Of a stretch of 64,000 nt of DNA, positions 46,787 to 56,502 are shown in pieces. The stretch lies in the NCBI RefSeq assembly GCF_032854445.1, contig NC_088301.1, positions 11,094,281 through 11,158,280 of the forward strand, in the 5' to 3' direction. The position numbers and the translations under genes are program-made. Under the pieces are notes generated by a model. That model was not told where the DNA came from. It saw only the letters and a list, made by a program, of their open reading frames with translations, and made no database searches. Source of the stretch: Liolophura sinensis (Eukaryota; Mollusca; Polyplacophora; Chitonida; Chitonidae). Each line of letters opens with the position of its first letter. Positions within the stretch are counted from its first letter, which is position 1.

Positions 46787-49700
46787 CTAAGTCGTCAAAT
46801 TACCCTCCTCATAAAGTTTGTAGATGAGCTGAAAAGCAGAGACAAAATATTGATATTATAATTTGTTAAATATTTGATGTGTGTTTATCATCTCCCAGCA
46901 TATGAATGGCATAGGACTCATGTAAATGACTCAAAACAAAATAAACTTTTCATCATGATCAAATATACCCAACTTGAATCTAAACTTCTTTAAAACCATT
47001 ATAACAAGTAGAGAAATCAAATCCTGGATCTTCAGTGCTATTTTTCGTTTAAAATAATAACTAATCCTAGATATATGTAGAAACTTACACTTTTGAATTT
47101 AACACCAAGGGTTTTTGCAAAGTCTCTAAGGTTTTTCCCTGCAGGAATAAGAGATTCCAGTGTCTTGCCGTCTATTCTCTTATTGTAGCTCTCCTCCAGC
47201 TGTGGTGGGATGTAGTCGAAATTGATCTCCAACTGGTATCAGAAAATGAAACAGAAAACCATTATGACTTTTACAAAAGCTAAATTTCAAACATGTGGTA
47301 AATGACCTACAGTTTCGCCCTGGGACTTGGAAAGTGCATCGCAGGATTCCTTGTGCTGATACTGACTGAGCGCCCCAAAAGAGCATCACGGTTGGTCAGG
47401 GGATTATACTGACAGTTTAGGAATGTAACAAACAAGCTCACGCTTCACTGAGCAGTTCGTCTATGCTCCAACCACCAACAGTTCATGTTTTCCTCAGTTT
47501 CAATCATAAATAATTTTTTCTACATGCACTTTGCAAGAGGTTGATTATTTTATTATTGTTATTTTGTGATAAATGGAATTTGGGAGAAAACTCTGTGGAT
47601 ATTAAGCATTAACTACCCAGTAACTTTATGCATGTGGAATGTCATGTCAAATACCCATATTCTAAACTGCAGGGCTCTCCGTAAACAAAGCTGTAGCAGA
47701 ATTTAGCACACCACGAATCCATAATTGCAAAACTAGGACCTACCTGCAAACAAGGTGAAATTGCGATCAAAGCAACACCTACACGTGTGCATTTGTACTG
47801 CTACAGCTAAACATTTCTTGTTCATTCTGGCGTAATTTCTGCCCATACCTCGCAAACATGAATACTTAACTTACTTAAACATTTAATCGAGTCCTCTCAG
47901 ATGAAATCTTAGTTATACAGGATTAACTTTATTACATGTAGATAGATACAAGGCCATTTATAATCACAGGACTCGAAATTTCCACGTGTTTACCCATCAA
48001 TCACATGATTTTTGCTGGCGAAAGGTAAAAACAGTAATCTTAACTGTCACTAGCGACACATAAATCACATGTGGGCAAAACTGCATACAAGAAATCATAA
48101 AAACATTTTGGTTTATAAAGCCAGCGATGGTGTTGTGCGAACTCTGAATGCGATAACAACTCAAACAAATCCTCTCTCCCAATATGCTGGACTCGCATAC
48201 AGAGCTACTGAAAAGGGGTAAAAGTAAATTGTGGGAGTTTCTGGCAACCTCATGCAGATTCTTTTTTGTGTGTTTAATGGAGGTTCCCAATATAAAAACG
48301 CGTAAAAGGAACTCTTCTGCAATAGGAGGACAGTTCCGACTGTAAAGAAAAAAATGTGCATGTAGACTGACATACTAATTGGAATTACATGGATACAGGA
48401 AGCTTATGACAGATATTTCTCAGTGAATTTGTTTTTAGCCAAAATACATCTGTACACATGTTCGTGGAGGGCTTTCAGTGGACAACCCTTCACCAGATAA
48501 TGGTGTTTTGACTTCCACATAGGCCTCACCCAAACAATCAGTTTGTGTATAGTGTACTTTCTTTGATTTCATTCATGGGTATATTTAGAGATGTACATGT
48601 TGGCCTACTAGTAGGGAGGCCTGCACACCTCGCTGTCAGTGACCTGACCCCATGCGGGGAGGATAACAACCAGTGCCATGCAGGGTAATTGAAACGGGCA
48701 GGGGCAGCTAACCACTCTCTTCTGTCATCTTACCGCCAACTCAGATCGTGCAAAAGTAAAACGACAGTAACTCATTGTTCGAAACTTTGGGCTATTTACC
48801 GTAATCATGCATGAGTTTTTTTTTCTTTTTAGAAGAATACCTTTTATTTTTCATTTAAAATGCCTTGGAATTTAGTATGGAAGTGCTAAAAAATGCCAAA
48901 AATTATGAGCTTTTTTCTCCATCACAGTGCTGTCTCATCACTGACAATGTCTTTTGTCATTTGTAACACCTGCATGCATACATGTAATGGAGCAGCCGAG
49001 AGCATTTGGATTGTTGTCAGACTTGCAGAAAATTACACTAGAGACCCTACTGGCCCCTGTCAACTAAAGTGGGTATTTATAGTCACTTTTTGCAGAAAAT
49101 CAAATGCAGTTTTCAAGAATTTCAGGAAGTTACAACTGTTACAAAGGAAATATATTTTTTTCATAATTATGGATGCAAAATATCAAGAGAGTAGTAAATC
49201 TGATTGAAATCATGTGCGATCTACATACATGTATGGGTTATAGCACGAAATCCTCTTTAAATCAGAAGGTCAGAATAACAGAGTGCAGAAAAACTCGCAA
49301 TTCAAATACCTTTCCTGATTCAGGAACATTTTCTGGAAATTCCTCGTCCCGTCTGCCATCACACAGTCGCACAAACACTGATGCACCTTCCAGTAACTGA
49401 ATCTGTGGCAGAAAGAACACAAGTGTATGTACATATATATGTGAGGTTAAGGGTTAAATGTGTAATATACTCGAAGCAAAGAAAAAGCAGACAGAGAGGA
49501 CGACCTGGAAGAAATGATAGTGGTTTAGCCTTTTTTTGCATAAAGATGAATTAGAGACATATTTCTTTTCCCCAAAATCTATCCCTTTTCCTATTATCCA
49601 GTATTTACTTATTTATTTATTTGATTGGTGTTTTACGCCGTACTCAAGAATATTCACTTATACGACAGCATCCAGTATTATGGTGGGAGGAAAACCAGGG

Positions 49701-52700
49701 GAAACCTATGGACCATCCGCATTTGCTGGCAGTGTTATCCAGTATAAATAGATTGAAGAACAACAGAGTGGAGATGAAGATGCTGTATTCTAGACCTGAC
49801 TGAAACATACATGTATATAAGGCCTGCGTAAGGCATTTCTACTCACAGCTTACATATACATATGCAATCTGCTACAACATTGTTAGGCATTCTACACATA
49901 GTTTACATATACATATGCAATCTGCTACAACATTGTTAGGCATTCTACACATAGTTTACATATACATATGCAATCTGCTACAACATTGTTAGGCATTCTA
50001 CACATAGTTTACATATACATATGCAATCTGCTACAACATTGTAAGGCATTCTACACAAAGTTTACATATACGTATCCAATCTGCTACAACATTGTAAGGC
50101 ATTCTACACATAGTTTACATATACATATCCAATCTGCTACAACATTGTTTTTATGATGTGCATGTGTACATCATAACATCTCCCTTTATAAAAAAAGCAA
50201 AACTTATCTTTGACCTAGAGAACGATAGAAGAGTCTTTAAGAATAAAGTTCAGTGAAATTCCTTCTTTTCCCTTACAGGATGGCAGAAAGTATGCACGGC
50301 TCTAATGGAGAATGTGTAATTGGCAGTGGTTTTTATTTCATTGACTGAACAACATTCGTTGGAAAGTGAAGTAGTTGAATCCTCAACTGGTGTGTTCCTG
50401 ATGTTCGCTAATGCTAGGAAAGGATCAGGTATTGGAAAATGTCCGCTTTCTTGATAATTCGCTTTGTGTTTTCACAGTGGCTTCGGTCTTGTCGTTGAAC
50501 GAAAGTATCCTGGTGAAGAGGTGATGTGTGAAAAACCACACTGGTTTTGCTAAGGTTGCAGAGTCTTTGCTGCTGAATGGTGGACGATTGTCAGACATAA
50601 ACTAAACAAAAATACCATGGCAGGCGAGGTGTGCTTTGAGAATGAGGATGACTGAGGATGAATGAGGATGTTTTCGAGGGTCAACTTCAACAGAGTCGCT
50701 GTAATAGTCAGTGGTTAGCAGGAAATCCTTTGATTGGACGGTAAATATATCCGTAGCAAAGCCTGGCCCATGGTTACTTTAGCAAGTCATGTGGGGATTT
50801 TTTTGTTTTGAGTCTCTCTTTGCTGTTTAGCTTGTAGGAACAACATGTTTCACATGTGGAGATGAAGTCACCAATTTCACTGTTCATGGTGGGACAATAA
50901 ACACATTACCTTGCTCAACGGGCCTGGATTCAATACCAGTATGAGAACTGTGAAGACGTTCTAGGATGTCCAGTTGGAGGGACCTTTGGAATCACGCAAC
51001 GGTGTCCACGAAAGATAATTCCATTTTCTACGGACATTTCATCTCTCATGTTCGAGTAGGAAGTGCAACTGATGGAACTTCTTCCTTGTGCAGTGGCCAA
51101 CCTAGTAGAATCATTGGTTTGGAGGCTTGTATCTTTCTGTGTTGCTGATTGAATTTCTTGCACTCGCACTTCAGATATAGGTAGATAGTCTGTCATTTTT
51201 TCCATGGCAGATTTCTTCCTCAGCCACAGGTATTTCCTCATGGTCAATTTGTCCTTCTGTAATTTGGAGGTAAGCCCGAGAGAGGATATTGGTGGTGAGG
51301 TAGCTTGGTTCTGTGTCTAGAGGAATATGCCAAAAGCCATGACATACATCGATTTTTGAGAGGACTTTAGCATTAGAAAGTTCCGATAGTAGAATCTTCC
51401 ATTAATGCAGTGGGTATTGGCTACCTTTCGAGGCTTTATTCAGTGGTTATGGGTTGATGCAGATTCTGAGCGATCCATTGGGTTTCTTAGCGACCACAAG
51501 ACTTGAAACCCAGTAGGCTTGTTGACAGGAGTGATGATATTTTGCTTTTCTAGAAAGTTCAGTTTTGAAAGTCTTTCGCAGAGCAACAGGCACGTGCCAG
51601 AGAAGTTGTCAACTTAAGCGCACAGATTTATCAATTTCAAAGTGCCCCTCCTCTTCCAGACGTCCAACTTCATCAGAAAAGACACCAATTAAAGTTGAAA
51701 GAATGACGTCCTTTGTCAGGGGTTTTGAGACTAAGCCCGCATCAGGCTGGTTGACAGTTGAAGACACAGTTGAAGTTGGGACAGTGGATGGAAGGGCATT
51801 AATTGTAGAGCTACAGGTGTCCAAAGGGCACTTAAGTGTTCTCTTGCAGAATTTCCAGTAGCTGCATTTGTTGAGCAGCTAACACGCCAAGAGGTGTTGT
51901 TTTGTTCAACAACAACAGCAAAGTGCATTTTGTAACTTCTTATGGTCTGTCAATTGATACTTCAGTGGGAAGATCTGTTCAAGAAATCACACTGCACATA
52001 CAGCATCAGAGTCTATTTGAAACTTCATTTTCTCAGATCCAAGGAGAAGAGTAGCAAAGACCTTGTCAGTAAGAGAGTTCACACTTTCCACAGTAAGAAT
52101 ACTATCAGAAAATGAGTCATCATACGAGGTGTCAACATTGTGTACAGATTGTTTCTTTTTGTCTCTGGTAACTTTCTTTGACAGACAATGAAAAGCAAAG
52201 TGTGAGATTTGGCCACATTTCAAGCATTCTTTGCCGTAGACTGGACATTTTGTCCTGTCCTGTTCATGTTTTTTTCCCAAAGAACTTACAACTAAATTTA
52301 AGGAAAGGTGGGGTCGAAGTCAATTAGAAGACTTGTGACGTTGTTGTGTGGTACTTTTGGTCACCGCATGAATATCGTCCTTCAATGACATAAGTTTGAC
52401 TTGAGGGGTTCTAGTTTCTGCATATCAGCATATGTCAATACAACGGTACAAAGTTAGTTTTTGTTCCTGAAGCAATTCCATTGTCCAAAATCCCACACAC
52501 AATTCTGTCCCGAATCAGTGTACTTTGTAGAGTTCCAAAGTTGCAGGTGTAAGTTGAGTGGTGTCGATATTCTCTTCTTCCAGCTGAGATCTGTTGTTAA
52601 AAATATATCTCTCATAGATAACATTAGTTTCTCCGAGACAGCGAGTTGCCATAAGAGTGAGAACCCGTCCCACATTGCCTTTCTCTTCATCTGACCTGCA

Positions 52701-55322
52701 AAGGGAGGTCACTGTAGAATGCAAGAGCGTCAGGTCCCTATGCCAGTAATAAATGTGGCAACGCTGTACTTGTCAGGTTGTTCTGCCAGTCCAGTAACTA
52801 TTTCATATATATCCCAAACTTTTCATTTTTTCCATTTAGCGCTGAAATTTCCCTTAAGCTGCAGTTTTGACGGGAGACGAATACTGATCCTGATCCCAAT
52901 CGTGGAGAATCCTCACTGACAAGAGTATTTAAATCAATTTTTTTTCAGTGTGTCAATATGGTCAATCCTGGCTTCCACAGAATATCATTCAAGGCCTGTA
53001 GCGTGGGATAAGATAATTTATGAGTTAAACACATATAGACCAGTTACAAAATTCCAGCACCAAGTAGTGACAAAAAGTGTCAGTGAATTACAAAAATGTC
53101 ACACATGGAGGCTCTTCTGGGCTTCCATAATTTGAAAATTTGGCTGGTGGGTTATATTATAAGAGCAGTGGAGGGATCGCGAAAGTTGCAATAGTAGCAG
53201 TTTTTCTGGCAAATAATGAGTAGAACTGTTAAACTGTTATGACTTGAGCATATAGTCAGCAGAATTACATTTAGAAGAGTTTATGGGCCGTTATTTACCA
53301 TTTTTAAGAAGGTAAAGAACAACACGGCAACATCAGAAAAAGTCTCAAACAGATCGGTTAGTGTATGATGGCAAGCGTAGCAAATAGCACAGAGAGTCCA
53401 TAAAAGTCTGTAAAACTGCAGTAGGTTCAGTAGCAAGACTGCCAAGAGTTTGTCTTCATACCGATGCCCTGACCGCAAATACCAGCAGAAGTTTTCCAGT
53501 TAAACTGGCTGTAAAAACATCTAAAGTACACTCACACAAATGACAGAGAGTTCGAGTCAGTTCTGACACCATGTTTCATTAGATGTGTCTTATCCAGTAT
53601 AAACAGATTAAAGAACAACAGAGTGGAGACGAAGATGCTGTATTCTAGACCTGGCTGTAAACATATAAGTATATAAGGCCTGGGTAAGGCATTCTACTCA
53701 CAGCTTACATATACATACGCGATGCGCTACAACATTGTTTTATAATGTGTATATACAAACACTTGTGTCAAAAATGCGGTACATTTACACAGTATGCAGG
53801 GTATGTTTAGATGGACGAAACATTCAGTCTCATAGAGCCTTAACCTTATCCATAATGGTCAGTAAGCTTATTTGTGGACTGGACATACCTTCTTATTTTC
53901 CACACTCCTCATCAGCCAATCTTACAAGGCTCTTTAGCCAGTTGTCTCAGCATTTCTGGTTTAGGTGCTCCTCTGAACAGTGGAAGCTGGAACACGCTGG
54001 AGACCGCATAGTTGTCTGTAAACACCTGCACTGCGTCCACGCCTGAAGACACACAGACAGAGGTAAAGAGCGCTATACAGATTTTATTTTATTTACTTGA
54101 TTTATTTGATTGGTGTTTTAGGATGTACTCAAGAATATTTCACTTATACGATGGCAGCCAGCATTATGGTGGAGGAAACTGGGTAGACCCTGGGGGAAGC
54201 CCACTACATCTGCAGGTTGCTGGCAGGCCAGCATGAGCTGGACTTGAGCTCATAGCGACTCCATTGGTGGGAGGTTCCTGGGTCATTTACTTTATAGATT
54301 TTCAAGTGAATTCGAAACAACTGTTACATGCAGTCTAAGATGAGTAGTTTTATTTATTTATTCAGCTGGTGTTTTACGCCGTACTCAAGAATATTTCACT
54401 TATACGACGGTGACAGCATTTATGTGTGAAGGAAACTGGGCAGCGCCCGGGGAATACCAACGACCATCCGCAGGTTGCTGCCAGACCTTCCCACGTACCG
54501 CCGGAGAGGAAGCCAGCATGAGTTGGACTTGAACTATATGACCAAAATCAACTGCTGGATTGCACGCTGTACTGCAACTGTTTTCAGACATACTATTACC
54601 CAGGTGGCTATAAATGGCAGAATCAATTTTCAAAGTCAAGAAAAAAAAAAAAATTGGCATATTGATTCCATAGTAGCAACACTACAACAAACGATAGTAC
54701 AAGCCTCCTGTGAATAAAGTCTTTTCCTTGAGAAAAACAATGTCCTCAGCAATCAAAGCACCTTTGAAGTTCCAATCACCAATCTTTTAACCCATTTCAT
54801 TTAAATAGCCCTCTTTGCGTTTCCCTCTCTGCATTATACCAGGCTTCCCTCTCCGGTCGTACATGGGAAGGTCCTTCAGCAACCTGCGGATGGTTGTGGG
54901 TTTTCCTCAGGCTCTGCCCGGTTTCCACCCACCGTAATGCTGGCTGCCGTCGTATAAGTGAAATATTCTTGCATACGACGTAAAACACCAATCAAATAAA
55001 TAAATAAATAATAACCAGGCCTTCTGACATCTAACCACTCAGGAGAGACATCAGTTGTATTGTATGTCAGATAGATGACATCATTATAGAACCATCAGTT
55101 TATAGTACATTTTTTACAAGACTTGCAGTCCACTGTCCCAGATACTGCACCCCAGAAAACAACATTATCTACAGCAAAAGATGTAATGCCACTAGTGTTC
55201 AGGGCACCACATACCTGATCCAGCAAGCCGTACTTGTAGTTCTGTTTCTCCAAGGTCACTCCGACCTCTTGTATGTGGATGATGACTGTCAAATACTTGT
55301 GGAAAGAGCGGTTAGGGAAGTG
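46787..55322 (-). CDS. Unrecognised multi-exon gene, 5' end missing at the assembly gap
   Basis: Four minus-strand exons look real. 55322-55215 encodes 36 residues (starts HFPNRSFHKYLTVIIHIQEV, ends YKYGLLDQ). 49402-49310 encodes 31 (QLLEGASVFVRLCDG ... NVPESGK). 47232-47089 encodes 48 (LEINFDYIPPQLEESYNKRI ... LGVKFKS). 46828-46787 encodes LIYKLYEEGNLTT and a stop. All have GT-AG borders and phase 0 joins, giving the C-terminus of one protein. A fifth candidate (54042-53926) lies between the first two but does not join in phase. I do not recognise the family. The sequence looks soluble, with a mixed strand-rich part then a helical end. A decayed retrotransposon fills the intron between 53,755 and 49,733. 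Upstream exons should lie right of 55,322 but the N gap intervenes. Confidence 0.6.
49603..49732 (-). mobile_element. SINE family A fragment cut by an LTR
   Basis: (TTTA)n, TTGATTGGTGTTTTACGCCG, AGTATTATGGTGGGAGG, CCATCCGCATTTGCTGGCAG, then abruptly the LTR at 49,733. The remainder of the SINE is not found beyond the other LTR. Confidence 0.8.
49733..50178 (-). repeat. 3' LTR of the retrotransposon, expanded by internal repeats
   Basis: Plus-strand reading begins TGTTATCCAGTATAAATAGA and ends ACATCATAACA, so the ends are short inverted repeats (TGTTAT ... ATAACA). It is about 446 bp, against about 170 bp for the other LTR; the difference is a 53-bp tandem repeat. Confidence 0.85.
49826..50155. 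repeat. 53-bp tandem repeat inside the LTR, about 6 copies
   Basis: Unit ACACATAGTTTACATATACA-TATGCAATCTGCTACAACAT-TGTTAGGCATTCT. The 53.6-kb LTR has one such unit. Confidence 0.95.
53586..53755 (-). repeat. 5' LTR of the retrotransposon, single-unit form
   Basis: TGTCTTATCCAGTATAAACA ... GAACAACAGAGTGGAGACGA ... CTACAACATTGTTTTATAAT. The outer border is decayed, so the 53,755 end is approximate. Confidence 0.8.
53926..54042 (-). CDS. Candidate exon, frame unresolved
   Basis: Between a good acceptor (GTCTTCAG, ending 54,043) and a good donor (GTAAGA, from 53,925), one frame reads VDAVQVFTDNYAVSSVFQLP followed by LFRGAPKPEMLRQLAKEP, which looks like real protein. It enters and leaves in phase 1, while neighbouring exons of the unknown gene join in phase 0. 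Either small exons are missing on both sides, or this exon belongs to an alternative transcript ending at the TGA just after the donor, or it has decayed. Confidence 0.45.
54092..54284 (-). mobile_element. SINE family A with internal deletion
   Basis: TTTATTTGATTGGTGTTTTA, CACTTATACGATGGCAGCCA, TGCAGGTTGCTGGCAGG joined directly to CCAGCATGAGCTGGACTTGA, then a partial head. Confidence 0.88.
54348..54541 (-). mobile_element. SINE family A, 5'-truncated
   Basis: GGTGTTTTACGCCGTACTCA, CACTTATACGACGGTGACAG, CTTCCCACGTACCGCCGGAG, AGCATGAGTTGGACTTGAAC. Ends before the A box. Confidence 0.88.
54839..55010 (+). mobile_element. SINE family A, 5'-truncated
   Basis: CAGGCTTCCCTCTCCGGTCG, AACCTGCGGATGGTTGTGGG, CCGTCGTATAAGTGAAATAT, CACCAATCAAATAAATAAAT. 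Opposite orientation to the two preceding copies. Confidence 0.88.
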
Positions 55323-55519
55323 CTGCAGTAAAGACAACAGACAAAGTCAAGAGGAGAGTTCAGGGACGGTAGCACTTAATAATAATCTGTGTCCATATCC
55401 ATAGAGTGTATACACATATCAAAAGTCCCTATTTTTAATGATGCAATCCATTACTTGTGAGTAGGAAGGGTCACAAATGTGATGCCTCAATAACAAACAA
55501 AGATAGGGAAAGTGTACTG

Positions 55520-55670
55520 TGCAATGATGTTCTGCCAAGACTTGTCCAGAAAAGAACATTTACTGTGCAATAATGTTCTGCCAAAACTTCTCCAGGAAAG
55601 AACATTTACTGCACACTAATGTTCTGCCAAAACATCTCCAGGAAAGGACATTTACTGCACAATATTATTC
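55520..55670. repeat. ~55-bp tandem repeat with hairpins, 3 copies
   Basis: Unit AATGTTCTGCCAAAACTTCT-CCAGGAAAGAACATTTACTG-CACAATA. Two of the three copies have perfect 8-bp arms AATGTTCT ... AGAACATT. Confidence 0.9.
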
Positions 55671-55942
55671 ACAGAAAAAATATTATCAGGCTAAAATGTT
55701 TTGCCAAGACTTACTCATATGGTTAAAACTTTTGAAATGAAAACTGTCAAGATTACAATGGGCTATCTCTGCTGTGGCAAGGTTTTCAGTTACAAGTTAA
55801 CTGATCTTTATTGTCACATGGTTGTCCACATACATTCAATGCGAAGGAAGGTTAATAATAGGGTACAATTTCCGCCCAGTGGCAACCCCAGTAATAGCAG
55901 AATTTACCACTGTTTTCTTGCAAAACGTAAGTGGAGGTTTCT

Positions 55943-56142
55943 NNNNNNNNNNNNNNNNNNNNNNNNNNNNNNNNNNNNNNNNNNNNNNNNNNNNNNNNNN
56001 NNNNNNNNNNNNNNNNNNNNNNNNNNNNNNNNNNNNNNNNNNNNNNNNNNNNNNNNNNNNNNNNNNNNNNNNNNNNNNNNNNNNNNNNNNNNNNNNNNNN
56101 NNNNNNNNNNNNNNNNNNNNNNNNNNNNNNNNNNNNNNNNNN
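55943..56142. other. Assembly gap of exactly 200 N
   Basis: The round length indicates a placeholder, not a measured gap. Left of it lies the truncated unknown gene; right of it the partial second DMAP1 copy begins without transition. Confidence 1.
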
Positions 56143-56216
56143 TATAAAATTGAAGATTTGACTAAAGTTAAATCTGGTATTGAATTTTAAAACAGTTTTA
56201 AACAACTGGGCCCTGA
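56143..56216. mobile_element. Right part of the GGGCCC MITE, cut by the gap
   Basis: Corresponds to 34,374-34,443 and ends AAACAACTGGGCCC. Confidence 0.8.
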
Positions 56217-56502
56217 AGTTTAGTTTGTTTTCGAGTGATACATTTTGCTTGAGTCTGATTGACTCATGCAACAAATACTGCCATTTAAGAGCTTGTTTTT
56301 GTGCAAAGTCTGATGAATTTCTTACCAGAAAATCTGAAGTTTTGGCATAAAAGTATCCAGTTAAGATATGTGTGTGCTTCTAGAGGTGCATTTTTACAGG
56401 CCAAACTTGTGGTGCAATACAGTATAAAATTCCACTGGTAGTTGGTTGATTTTCTAAGCCCTAAACATGCTTTCAAATCTTGCAAATAATCGCAAATTTC
56501 AG

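Larger units (their letters stand above)
49733..53755 (-). mobile_element. Decayed Ty3/gypsy-type LTR retrotransposon
   Basis: Minus orientation. The two ends share an LTR (49,733-50,178 and 53,586 to about 53,755). Next to the 5' LTR is TGGTGTCAGAACTGAC (53,571-53,556), like a tRNA-Leu primer site. Next to the 3' LTR is an AAAGGGAGA polypurine tract (50,187-50,179). Remains of gag (about 52,730-52,400), a CCHC zinc knuckle (C-x2-C-x4-H-x4-C type, near 52,240-52,190), the start of an aspartic protease (the family DSG/DTG replaced by DSD, near 52,000), a protease-RT linker and the first part of RT (51,820-51,400), and integrase N-terminal and core remnants (51,250-50,300). Frames are broken repeatedly and most of RT/RNase H is deleted, so it cannot be active. 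Confidence 0.88.

Noticed and set aside
55701-55930. Plus-strand frame with a zinc-finger-like CCGKVFSYKLTDLYCH pattern near the gap
   Set aside because: Spacing does not fit a C2H2 finger well, there is a single weak motif, and the frame runs straight into the N gap.
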